From: CBDANZ01 sp965197865
Lineage (GTDB): Bacteria; Acidobacteriota; Vicinamibacteria; Vicinamibacterales; CAVVIG01
Assembly: GCA_965197865.1 (NCBI GenBank)
Contig: CBDANZ010000001.1
Coordinates: 151,796 to 215,795, forward strand
DNA: 64,000 nt
Reading direction: 5' to 3'
Shown here: positions 1 to 7,623 of the stretch, piece by piece
Layout: every line of letters starts with the position of its first letter
Position numbering within the stretch: position 1 is the first letter of the stretch
Translations under genes and position numbers: made by a program
The notes under the pieces: model-generated
What the model was told of the DNA's origin: nothing
The model's input: the letters and a program-made list of their open reading frames with translations, nothing else
Database searches by the model: none

Positions 1-1941
1 GGTCGCTTCGTACGCGACCTCACGAAAGACGATTTTCAGGTTTTCGAGGACGGAAAGCCTCAGACGATTAGCACGTTCTCGCTCGTTGACATCCCGATCG
101 AGCGCGGCGAGCGGCCGCTGTTCGCGGCGGCGCCCATCGAGCCAGACGTCCGGACGAACGAGCGCCCCTTCGACGGCCGCGTGTACGTGTTGATTCTCGA
201 CGCTTGGCACACCTACGCGCTGCGGTCGCAACGAGTGAAGATTGCGGCGCGCCGGTTCATCGAGCGCAATCTCGGCGTCAACGACGCGATGGCCGTCGTG
301 CATACCGGCGGCCGCTCCAGCGCCGCTCAGGAGTTCACTAGCAACAAGCGCTTGCTCATCGCCTCGGTCGACCAGTTCATGGGCAGGAAGCTGGAGTCGG
401 CGACCGTGGCGCGCAACGCGGATCGCTTCCGGCTGCTCGACACGCCCGCTGGCGACTTGTACTTCGGGGACACTTTAGAAATGGAGCGCGCGTCCCACGC
501 ACGGTCGACGCTCCGCGCGATCAAGAACACTGCCGAGTGGCTGAGCGCCCTGCGCGGGCGTCGCAAGTCGATCATCTTCATGAGCGAGGGATTCGACTAC
601 GACAGCACCGACGCGATCCGCCAGTTCAACGAGCCCACGAGCGCGGCCTTAGGGATCATCGACGACATCAGAGAGACGATCGCGGCGACGGCTCGCTCGA
701 ATGTCAGCATTTACGCGATCGATCCCCGCGGGCTGACCGACGTCGGCGACCTGTCCATCGGCATCAGGGGGTACACGGAGCGGCAGGCTGTAGGCCGCGG
801 CCTGCGCACGGAGCTGCGGGCGTCGCAGGACAACCTGCGTGCGCTGGCCGAGGGGACCAACGGCTACGCCGCGGTCAATTCTAACGATTTCGCCGGCGCC
901 TTCGACCGAATCGTTCGGGACAACAGCTCGTACTACATGATGGCCTACTATCCGCCGTCGGTCCGGCGCGACGGCAGGTTCCACCGGATCGAGGTGCGCG
1001 TATCGCGGCCGGGTCTGACCGTGCGCGCACGGCGGGGCTATGTGGCCCCGAAAGGGACTGCCGCGCCTCGGAAGCCGGCAAGAAGCAACGGCGGCGCTTC
1101 GCCCCTCGTCGTGGAGGCGCTGAACAGCCCGCTTCCGGTCAGCGGCTTGACGATGCATGTCTTCACGGCGTCGTTCAAGGGCACCGCGCCGAACGCTTCG
1201 GTCTTGCTCGGCGTCGAGCTGAGCGCGCGCGATCTCTCGCTCGCCACCGGCGGCAAAGTGGAGCTGTCGTACTTCGCCTCGGACGTCTCGGGCAAGACGC
1301 GCGGCGGACAAACGGACAACCTCACACTGAACCTGCGTCCCGAAACCAAGGCGCGCGTCGAGCAGGAGGGCGCCCTTCGGATACTGAATCGGCTCGACCT
1401 GAAGCCGGGCCGCTACACCCTGCGCGTGGCTGCGCACGACAAGGTCGGCGGCAAGGTTGGCTCGATCAGCTACGACCTCGAGATCCCAGATTTCTATAAA
1501 CTGCCCTTCAGCATGAGCGGTCTGGCGCTCACGTCGTTGTCGGGTGCCGCGATGGTCACCGCGCGGCCCGACGAGGGGCTGCGAAGCGTGCTTCCGGCCC
1601 CGCCGATGGCGCGGCGGACGTTCCAGCGGAACGACGAGATCGCGCTCTTCGCCGAGATCTACGAGCGATCCGGCACCGCGCCACACGCCGTGGACATCGT
1701 GACAACCGTCAGGTCGGACGAGGGCGCGATCGTTTTCAAACACGAAGAGGAGCGCAGCTCGAGCGAGCTACAGGGCCAGAGCGGCGGCTTCGGATACCAG
1801 GCGCGCGTGCCGCTTTCGGACCTGGCGCCAGGCTTGTACGTCCTGGCCGTCGAAGCGCGCTCGCGTCTCGGCGATCACCCAACGGTCACCCGACAGGTGC
1901 AGTTCAAGGTCACGCCGGAAATGCTGCTGCTTTCGAGGTGA
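1..1941 (+). CDS. VWFA-related secreted protein, 5' partial
   Basis: The reading frame is open from base 1, so the N-terminus lies outside the window; 646 residues are visible. The segment YVLILDAWHT begins a von Willebrand factor A-like fold of the kind seen in the Acidobacteriota VWFA-related family, where a D-x-x-H-T sequence replaces the classical MIDAS D-x-S-x-S. The visible N-terminal part (F-x-V-F-E-D-G-K-P-Q near residue 15) matches the short domain that precedes VWFA in that family. The last 300 residues look like beta-sandwich domains. The likely role is extracytoplasmic; no substrate can be inferred. Family assignment is from memory of its typical motifs. Confidence 0.85.
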   Translation, partial: GRFVRDLTKDDFQVFEDGKPQTISTFSLVDIPIERGERPLFAAAPIEPDVRTNERPFDGRVYVLILDAWHTYALRSQRVKIAARRFIERNLGVNDAMAVVHTGGRSSAAQEFTSNKRLLIASVDQFMGRKLESATVARNADRFRLLDTPAGDLYFGDTLEMERASHARSTLRAIKNTAEWLSALRGRRKSIIFMSEGFDYDSTDAIRQFNEPTSAALGIIDDIRETIAATARSNVSIYAIDPRGLTDVGDLSIGIRGYTERQAVGRGLRTELRASQDNLRALAEGTNGYAAVNSNDFAGAFDRIVRDNSSYYMMAYYPPSVRRDGRFHRIEVRVSRPGLTVRARRGYVAPKGTAAPRKPARSNGGASPLVVEALNSPLPVSGLTMHVFTASFKGTAPNASVLLGVELSARDLSLATGGKVELSYFASDVSGKTRGGQTDNLTLNLRPETKARVEQEGALRILNRLDLKPGRYTLRVAAHDKVGGKVGSISYDLEIPDFYKLPFSMSGLALTSLSGAAMVTARPDEGLRSVLPAPPMARRTFQRNDEIALFAEIYERSGTAPHAVDIVTTVRSDEGAIVFKHEEERSSSELQGQSGGFGYQARVPLSDLAPGLYVLAVEARSRLGDHPTVTRQVQFKVTPEMLLLSR

Positions 1942-1953
1942 AGACCGCCGCCC

Positions 1954-2367
1954 ATGTGGCCACTGCTACTCGCGGTGCTCCTGCAGGGATCGGCGCCCAT
2001 GCGCGTCGTCGACTCGGGTAATCAGAGTGGCATCGACGAGAGGCATCAGGCGGTAGTGCGAAGCGCCGCGGAATGGAACACGCTGTGGCGTCAGCACTCG
2101 CCGGACCGGCCGTAGCCGCAGGTCGACATTCACGCGCGAGATGGTCGTCAGCGTCTTTCTGGGCAGTCGCCCGACCGCCTGATTCAGGATCGATATCGTG
2201 AACGTGGTGGAGAAAGACGGCGTACTTCTCGTGCAGTATCGCGAGACGCGCCCACCAGACGATGCGATCACGGCCAGGTGATCACATCGCCGTATCACAT
2301 TGCCGCCGCGCCGAAGTCTGCCGGGGAAGTCCGGTTCGAACGCGCACAATATGAAGTGAAAAAGTAG
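1954..2367 (+). pseudogene. PrcB-like secreted protein, decayed
   Basis: An ATG at 1954 opens a short hydrophobic leader (MWPLLLAVLLQGSAP) and reads to an in-frame TAG at 2113-2115. Homology-like sequence continues afterwards in other frames: F-T-R-E-M-V-V-S-V-F-L-G-S-R-P-T-A, then a TGA where a Gly codon is expected, then R-I-D-I-V-N-V-V-E-K-D-G, a further frameshift near 2270, and Y-H-I-A-A-A-P-K-S-A-G-E-V-R-F to a TAG at 2365-2367. The pattern (W-N-x-L-W-R at the start, M-V-V-x-V-F-L-G-x-R-P-T-x-G in the middle) resembles the PrcB C-terminal domain family of small secreted proteins. At least two nonsense codons and two indels mean it cannot be translated as one protein. The family is moderately sure. 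Confidence 0.6.
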
Positions 2368-2432
2368 AGTAGAAGTGAAAAGGTAGGGGACTGAGCGTCC
2401 TGTTCGCTTTTACCTTACTTGCTTTTCCCTTC

Positions 2433-2918
2433 TTACTCTTTCGCCGGCTCGGGGGGCGTCAAAGGCGCCTCCAGCTTGGGGACTAAGACCGGCTTCACTG
2501 TCCCGTTGGCGTGGTTGAAATTGAAGTTGTTCGCGTTCATCTCGGGCCGAAACGGCGTCTCGATCGCGATGTCCTGGATTTCGCCCGGTTGAAGCAGGCC
2601 ATTGATGACCCCGGTGCCGATGGTCACGACGTTGCCCGCTTGGCCCGCCTTGTCGTACCAAGTCTCACGGATCGACAGGCGCGCGATCGGCGCATCAGCC
2701 GAGACGTTCCGGACCTTGAAACTGGTGACGACCATGTCTTTTACGCGCCGGGTGGTGGGTCGCGTGTACTCGACGATCGCCTCCCCCCTGAGAGGCGGCG
2801 TGAACTTCTTGCCTGCCAGGATCGACGGCAAACGTGGGGCTTGCGTGGGCTGCGCCCCCGCTGGGGCGGCGAAGAAGCTCACAAACACTGTGGCGACGGC
2901 AATGCGCGCGCAATGCAT
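2433..2918 (-). CDS. secreted hypothetical protein
   Basis: Encodes 161 residues. I chose the ATG at 2918 rather than an upstream in-frame ATG because it has a strong ribosome binding site (GGGGAGG, 6 bases upstream) and is followed at once by a signal peptide (MHCARIAVATVFVSFFAAP, cleavage likely after A-G-A). The mature part has alternating beta-type sequence, including V-V-T-S-F-K-V-R-N-V-S and P-I-A-R-L-S-I-R-E-T-W-Y, suggesting an immunoglobulin-like beta-sandwich, and ends in a Pro/Glu-rich tail. I do not recognise the family. It faces the PrcB-like relic tail to tail. Confidence 0.7.
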   Translation of the reverse strand: MHCARIAVATVFVSFFAAPAGAQPTQAPRLPSILAGKKFTPPLRGEAIVEYTRPTTRRVKDMVVTSFKVRNVSADAPIARLSIRETWYDKAGQAGNVVTIGTGVINGLLQPGEIQDIAIETPFRPEMNANNFNFNHANGTVKPVLVPKLEAPLTPPEPAKE

Positions 2919-3000
2919 AACGATCCTCCCCTTGAAAATGGGCCGACGTAGGAAATAGGCCAACTTAGGAGAATAGCGGCGGTAATTATACCAGTCGGGG

Positions 3001-3459
3001 CTACATTTCGCCGTTCCAGTCCTCTGGCTCAGGGTTCAGCGAGCGGAAGACCTCCAGGTGCCACTTGCCGCCGCCCCACGGCTCGATGACTTCGGCCGCG
3101 ACGACATCCACAAGGAGCTCCGAAAAGAGCCGGCCCTCGGGGTCCCCTTCGAGGTGGTAGGCGGGCTCGTCCCAGCCGAAGTTCGGATACAGCATCAGTG
3201 AGAGAAACAGATCGTAGCCATCGTCGACGACAATCAACTGGCCGCACGGGCGTTTCAGCGTTGAATGGTAGATGAGGTACTTCTCCGCGCTGTGGGCGCG
3301 GATGTAGCGTTTCAGCGCGAACTCACGCGCGACGATTTCCTCGACGGCAATCTTCTTGTCCCAGCAGTCGTGGCAGTATTTCTCCTCGCCACGCGGCTCG
3401 GATACCTCCTTGGCGCCGCACAGCGCACACCGAGACTTGACGACCGACTTTCGGGGCAT
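3001..3459 (-). CDS. hypothetical protein with N-terminal zinc ribbon
   Basis: 152 residues. Two Cys pairs near the N-terminus (C-A-L-C-G at about residue 12 and C-H-D-C-W at about residue 29) form a treble-clef or zinc-ribbon-like site. The rest is rich in aromatic and acidic residues (Y-D-L-F-L-S-L-M-L-Y-P-N-F-G-W) without a motif I recognise. No signal peptide is seen, so it is probably cytoplasmic. The gene starts with ATG and is monocistronic as far as can be seen. Confidence 0.65.
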   Translation of the reverse strand: MPRKSVVKSRCALCGAKEVSEPRGEEKYCHDCWDKKIAVEEIVAREFALKRYIRAHSAEKYLIYHSTLKRPCGQLIVVDDGYDLFLSLMLYPNFGWDEPAYHLEGDPEGRLFSELLVDVVAAEVIEPWGGGKWHLEVFRSLNPEPEDWNGEM

Positions 3460-3548
3460 GGCTTCAATTTACAGCTTACAATTCACAATGTCCAAGGGAA
3501 TGAGCGGGTCCCAGTTGTTCTTCGTTGACTGTAGATTGTCACTCATAG

Positions 3549-3971
3549 ATGGCCATGAAACGACCGACGCACCACGGGCTTCGCCACCTTGCGCTGAACG
3601 TCCGCGACCTCGAACGCATGAAGCGCTTCTACGTGGATCTCCTCGGATTTGCGGTTGAATGGGAGCCCGATCCGGACAATATCTACCTGTCGTCCAGCAT
3701 CGACAACCTGGCCTTGCACCGTTCGACTTCGCTCACGGGCGATCCCTCGGTCGGAGCGGAGGAGGCGGCACCGGGCTCACTTGATCACTTCGGGCTCGTC
3801 GTGGGCGAGGCGAACGATGTGGATCGCTGGGCGGCGTTTCTGGAAGGCCGCGGTGTCCCAATCGATGGGAAGCCTCGCACCCATCGCGACGGCGCGCGGT
3901 CATTCTATTTCCGCGATCCGGATGGGAACAAGGTCCAGATCATTCATCACCCGCCCATCAGCCAGAAATAA
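3549..3971 (+). CDS. VOC-family (glyoxalase-like) protein
   Basis: 140 residues forming one vicinal-oxygen-chelate module pair. The N-terminus has H-H-G-L-R-H-L-A-L-N-V-R-D-L-E-R-M-K-R-F-Y, and the C-terminus has the typical F-R-D-P-D-G-N-K-V-Q-I-I-H. Metal ligands are probably the His of R-H-L-A-L, the His of D-H-F-G-L and an acidic residue near the end. Such proteins act as lyases, isomerases or dioxygenases; the substrate cannot be told. Its 3' end overlaps the end of the convergent phosphorylase relic by 14 bases. Confidence 0.85.
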   Translation: MAMKRPTHHGLRHLALNVRDLERMKRFYVDLLGFAVEWEPDPDNIYLSSSIDNLALHRSTSLTGDPSVGAEEAAPGSLDHFGLVVGEANDVDRWAAFLEGRGVPIDGKPRTHRDGARSFYFRDPDGNKVQIIHHPPISQK

Positions 3972-4259
3972 ATCGCCGTCCCGCAACTTCCCGGGCGAGC
4001 GTCGGCGCGTATATGCGCTCCACGTATTCTTTCACCATGCGGCGCACCGAGAAGCGCGGCGCGACAAAGCGAATGGCCTCCTTGGCTGTGGCGAGTCAGC
4101 GGTTGGGCACGCCCGCGGTGTCGCGCGCCACAGCGTGTAATCGAGGCGGCGGAAGACTAATCTCGCCTCGCGATGCCAGCTCGACCACGAATCGATGGCG
4201 AGATCGTCGAGGCGGGTTGGACGTTCGGGTAGCGGAGGAAGCCCTGAATACCTCTTCAT
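3958..4259 (-). pseudogene. glgP: alpha-glucan phosphorylase relic, internal deletion
   Basis: The minus strand from 4259 encodes a typical N-terminus of the short alpha-glucan phosphorylases: L-P-P-L-P-E-R-x-x-R-L-D-D-L-A, then W-H-R-E-A-R-x-V-F-R-R-L-D-Y, then L-W-R-A-T. About 50 bases further on, in another frame, comes what looks like the extreme C-terminus: A-P-R-F-S-V-R-R-M-V-K-E-Y-V-E-R-I-Y-A-P followed by about 14 residues and a stop. A complete enzyme would need roughly 600 or more residues between these parts, so almost the whole catalytic domain is missing. It is a non-functional remnant in which both ends of the gene survive. Confidence 0.6.
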
Positions 4260-4305
4260 AAGACCGCAAGCTTGCAGGATTGCGCGATTGCAGGAAGGAA
4301 GGTGG

Positions 4306-5265
4306 TCAAAGGGCGCCCACGAGCGTGGTGAACACGGAAAGATCAATGTTGCCGCCCGAGACGACGGCCACCACCTTACCGCGTCCCGCCCGGCCACCAA
4401 GCGCCGCCGCGATGGCGCAGCCGGCGGCTCCTTCGGGGATCACGTGGGCGCGATCGGCGGCGAGCCGCATCGCGCGCGCCACGTCGGCCAGGGGCACGAC
4501 GATCGAGCCCGACAGCGATCGAAGGAGCGGCCACGTTGTGTCCAGCACAGACTTGCCGCCCGCGCCTTCGACGAAGGATGCTCTCCAGCCCTCAAAGGTG
4601 ACGGGCCGTCTGGCCGCGAGCGACGCCGCCGTTTCTGGCTCCGCCGCGAAGATTCGAACCCCCGGTCGCCGCTCCATCACGGCTACGGCGATGCCAGAGA
4701 GCAGCCCCCCGCCGCCCAGCGGCGCCACGATCGCATCAACGTCGGGCAGATCTTCCAGGATTTCGAGGCCCACCGTGCCGTTGCCGGCGATGAAGCGATC
4801 ATCGTCGAACGGGTGCACGAAGTAGCCGGTCATCCGATCGGACTGGTGCGCGATCGCGGTGCGCCAGCATGCGTCGTAGGTGGCTCGCACGATCGAGGCA
4901 CCAAGCCGTTCGATGGCGCGAATCTTCGTGTCCGGGGCAGTGTCGATCACCATGACCGAGCAGCGTGCGCCGACCTGTCGCGCCGCCAGCGCCACGCCTT
5001 GCGCCGCGTTGCCAGCGTTGACCGTCCATACGCCGTCCTTTAACTGGCCGGCGGAAAGCTGTCGCAGCACGTTGTACGCGCCACGAATCTTGAACGATCC
5101 AACGGGTTGAAGCAGTTCGAGCTTCAAATAGAGCTCGGACAGCGGCCCCTGGTTGTCGAGCTCGATCCGGATGAGCGGAGTGCGCACCGCGGCTTGATAG
5201 ACGGCGGTCGCCGCATCGCGAACCTCGGACAGGTCAATCTGACGGCTTGGCACCGCAATCGACAA
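4306..5265 (-). CDS. threonine/serine dehydratase-like PLP enzyme
   Basis: 319 residues of fold type II PLP enzyme. The PLP lysine lies in G-S-F-K-I-R-G-A (about residue 57), the phosphate-binding glycine loop is G-G-G-G-L-L-S-G (about residue 180), and an Asn-containing motif V-N-A-G-N-A-A-Q-G follows the lysine as in IlvA, TdcB and serine racemase. It would deaminate threonine or serine to the 2-oxo acid, or racemise serine; the C-terminal ACT regulatory domain of biosynthetic IlvA is absent, which favours a catabolic enzyme or a racemase. ATG start. An IS1111-type element and its host repeat lie immediately upstream. Confidence 0.88.
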   Translation of the reverse strand: MSIAVPSRQIDLSEVRDAATAVYQAAVRTPLIRIELDNQGPLSELYLKLELLQPVGSFKIRGAYNVLRQLSAGQLKDGVWTVNAGNAAQGVALAARQVGARCSVMVIDTAPDTKIRAIERLGASIVRATYDACWRTAIAHQSDRMTGYFVHPFDDDRFIAGNGTVGLEILEDLPDVDAIVAPLGGGGLLSGIAVAVMERRPGVRIFAAEPETAASLAARRPVTFEGWRASFVEGAGGKSVLDTTWPLLRSLSGSIVVPLADVARAMRLAADRAHVIPEGAAGCAIAAALGGRAGRGKVVAVVSGGNIDLSVFTTLVGAL

Positions 5266-5306
5266 GACGAGGCCATTCTAGCAGTCCGTATATGGACTCC
5301 TCCCGG

Positions 5307-5541
5307 TGATCAAGCGAGTGGGTCGTGACGGTCGGTCCTTCGCGTCGGTTGCGGTCGTATATCCGGCCTGTCCGTGGAGAGCCTTTGCCTCCTGGCCAAC
5401 ATGGATAGTCGCGCACCGCGGGCCAATCGTGGTGCCGGCGTCGAGCGCCAGGGCTGCTATCAGCCTGATGCGGTGTCGGTCGGACCGAAGGGCCATGTCA
5501 GGGTCACTCGCTCAGCATCTCGCGTGGAGGTGTAGCTCGGG
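5307..5541 (-). ncRNA. candidate guide (bridge/seek) RNA region of the IS
   Basis: The 235 bases between the transposase stop and the downstream inverted repeat contain no plausible gene. In IS1111-type elements the non-coding guide RNA that specifies the target is encoded at this position. Within it, 5370-5377 reads GTCCGTGG, identical to the eight bases that span the insertion point in the reconstructed empty target; with flanks, 11 of 14 bases match. Exact RNA ends and folding were not determined. Confidence 0.5.
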
Positions 5542-6582
5542 TTACGCCGCGTCCGGCAGTGCGCAGGGCACATCCTTGTGCCAAACCGCCCAAACGAGTC
5601 GGCCGAGTTTGTTCGCCACGGCAATCGTGGCTTTGTTGTAGCCGCGCCGCGCGTGCACCGTCATCGCCCAGTGGTGCAGACGCGTGAGGGGCTGCTGGGC
5701 CGCCCGGCGCCGGTGGGCCGACGCGAGCACCGCGCGCGCGCCGTGGGTGAGCAAGCACCGGAGATACACGTCCCCGCGTTTACTGATCCCCCCGAGGCGC
5801 CGCCGCTGCCCACTCGAGTACTCGCGCGGCGTCAGGCCGAGCCAGCTGGCAAACTGGCGCGCGCGCCGGAATGCGTGGATGTGCCCGACGGTGCCGACGA
5901 GGGCCGTGGCGGTCAACAGCCCAATCCCGGGAATCGTCCGCAGTCGCATCACGACGGGGTCGGCGTCGGCCAGGGCGCGCAATTCCCGTTCCAGGCCGGC
6001 AATCCGAGCCTCAATCGCCCGCACTTCCTCGTGGACGCTCGTGAGCACCTGCCGCAGATGCCTCGGCAACACGGTGGCCGCCTCGTCGAGCAGCACAGGC
6101 AAGGCCCGCAGCGCCGCACAGGCCCCCGCCGGCAGCAGCAGCCCCTGTTCCCGCAAGAGCCCGCGTAACACATTGATGCGCGCCGTCCGCGTCGTCATCC
6201 ACTGCTCGCGCACCCGGTGCAGCGCCACGAGCGCTTGCTGCTCGACCCGCTTCACCGGGACACGGGGTATCTCGCCCGACCGGATCGCCTCGCGGATCGC
6301 CTCCGCATCCGCCCGGTCCGTCTTGTTGCGCCGCACGTAGGGCCGCACGTACGCCGGGGGCACGAGGGTGACGCGATGGCCGTGTTGCTGGGCAACCCGC
6401 CCCCAGTAGTGGGCGGTGCCACACGCCTCCATCACCACATGGGTCGGCGGCGTCTGCGCGAGAAAGCGGGCGAACCGTGCGCGGTTGAGTCGCTGGCGCG
6501 ACCACACGCGCCACCGGGCATTGGCGATCGCCAGCTCGAACACGGACTTTGCCAGGTCAACGGCCACTGTCGTAGCATCCAT
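5542..6582 (-). CDS. IS110-family transposase (DEDD type)
   Basis: 346 residues. I place the start at the ATG at 6582, which has AGGAGG 7-8 bases upstream and opens with the conserved first acidic motif (V-A-V-D-L-A-K-S). The N-terminal RuvC-like DEDD domain shows D (V-D-L-A-K), E (V-V-M-E-A-C-G) and D-x-x-D (K-T-D-R-A-D-A). The C-terminal IS116/IS110/IS902 domain has L-R-T-I-P-G-I-G-L-L-T-A and S-G-Q-R-R-R-L-G-G-I-S-K-R-G, with a catalytic-type Ser. It cuts and rejoins DNA with the help of the guide RNA. The frame is intact, so the element may be active. Confidence 0.93.
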   Translation of the reverse strand: MDATTVAVDLAKSVFELAIANARWRVWSRQRLNRARFARFLAQTPPTHVVMEACGTAHYWGRVAQQHGHRVTLVPPAYVRPYVRRNKTDRADAEAIREAIRSGEIPRVPVKRVEQQALVALHRVREQWMTTRTARINVLRGLLREQGLLLPAGACAALRALPVLLDEAATVLPRHLRQVLTSVHEEVRAIEARIAGLERELRALADADPVVMRLRTIPGIGLLTATALVGTVGHIHAFRRARQFASWLGLTPREYSSGQRRRLGGISKRGDVYLRCLLTHGARAVLASAHRRRAAQQPLTRLHHWAMTVHARRGYNKATIAVANKLGRLVWAVWHKDVPCALPDAA

Positions 6583-6905
6583 TTCGGTTTCCTCCTGGTT
6601 GTGGCTGATGGGCATCAGCTGATGCGGCACATCGTGCCGCATCGGAACCGGGAGGAGTCCATACCATCATGGTGAAAGTCGGGCGCTGCACCGAGACGAG
6701 CGAGGCGCCTCGCGGGCAAGGCGCGACGACCGAGAATACCGCCTGTATTTGATGGAGGAGCAACGCAGGCCACGAGGATGCATCGCTCGTCGAATGCAGA
6801 CGGACTTTCACCACGGACTGCTAGGCGCCGACTCGAAGATACGTCAACGGTCAACGACCGAGGCGGCGGGCCGATGGATCGAAGCTGGTACAATCGACGC
6901 GCGCC

Positions 6906-7556
6906 ATGCGACGCTCTGCCGTTCTTCTCGCAGCGCTTGCCGTGACGTCAGCGGTGAGCGGCACGGCACACGCTCAGGTTGCGCCACCGCCAATCGGTCC
7001 CTTCGTCTTCGACGTGCGTGGCTCCTTTCCCAAGTTCGTGACCGATCCCCAGCTCGCCGACAGTCGCGGGTTGAGCCCTAACGAACTGCCCGGCCGCGGT
7101 CTCGGCCTCGACCTCGGAGCGCACGTGTATCTCTTCACGTGGAGGGCGATCACGTTCGGCCTCGGAGGTCAGTTGACGCTGGCACGATCGCATGAGTCGC
7201 CGCCGGAGGTTTCGGGCGTGACGTTAGGGCGGCCCGTGACCGAGCGATTCACCTCGATCGTGCCACAACTGTCGTTCAACTTCGGGACCGGCAACGGCTG
7301 GAGCTACATCAGCGGCGGCATGGGTCCAGCGCGCTGGTTGCTCGTGCCCGACGGGGAGCAGCCAACGGCGGCCGACGAGGAACGCCTGACGACGATCAAT
7401 TACGGCGGAGGCGCGCGGTGGTTCACGAAGCCGCGCCTCGCCTTCACGCTGGACGTGCGCTTCCATGCGATTGCTCCCGGCACGGCCCAGCGCGGCTTCC
7501 CCGGCAGCCCGCGTACGACGATGCTCATCATGGGCGCTGGAATATCGATAAGGTGA
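6906..7556 (+). CDS. outer-membrane beta-barrel protein
   Basis: 216 residues with a clear signal peptide (MRRSAVLLAALAVTSAV, cleavage after A-H-A). The mature part consists of amphipathic strands with Gly and aromatic alternation (H-V-Y-L-F-T-W-R-A-I-T-F-G-L-G-G, S-F-N-F-G-T-G-N-G-W-S-Y-I-S-G-G) and ends with M-G-A-G-I-S-I-R, as in small outer-membrane barrels. It lies just to the right of the IS-containing repeat. Ligand and role are unknown. Confidence 0.72.
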   Translation: MRRSAVLLAALAVTSAVSGTAHAQVAPPPIGPFVFDVRGSFPKFVTDPQLADSRGLSPNELPGRGLGLDLGAHVYLFTWRAITFGLGGQLTLARSHESPPEVSGVTLGRPVTERFTSIVPQLSFNFGTGNGWSYISGGMGPARWLLVPDGEQPTAADEERLTTINYGGGARWFTKPRLAFTLDVRFHAIAPGTAQRGFPGSPRTTMLIMGAGISIR

Positions 7557-7623
7557 AAAGTGAAAAGTCAAGAGTCAAGCGCCACTAGGGAAGGTCAAGC
7601 GTTCGACTTCAAACTTCAGACTT

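Larger units (their letters stand above)
5290..6670 (-). mobile_element. IS1111-type insertion sequence (IS110 family)
   Basis: A 1,381-bp element. Its boundaries are fixed by the interrupted 22-bp repeat that it entered. It has 16-bp perfect subterminal inverted repeats at 5291-5306 (TATGGACTCCTCCCGG) and 6648-6663. Relative to transposase direction, 7 bases lie outside the repeat at the left (upstream) end and 1 base at the right end. Subterminal repeats of this kind mark the IS1111 subgroup; other IS110 elements lack them. There is a single transposase gene, about 235 non-coding bases downstream of it, and no target duplication, as expected for this family. Confidence 0.88.
5278..6824. repeat. 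166-bp inverted-repeat (MITE-like) element split by IS
   Basis: The right end at 6803-6824 reads GACTTTCACC then ACGGACTGCTAG. The same 22 bases in inverted orientation are found on the left only if 5278-5289 (CTAGCAGTCCGT) is joined to 6671-6680 (GGTGAAAGTC). The 1,381 bases between these two blocks are the IS1111-type element. Without it the element would be 166 bp long (12 + 154) with 22-bp perfect terminal repeats. The outermost CTAG may be a 4-bp target duplication, which cannot be told from the inverted repeat because it is itself palindromic. No coding sequence is seen inside. Confidence 0.75.
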
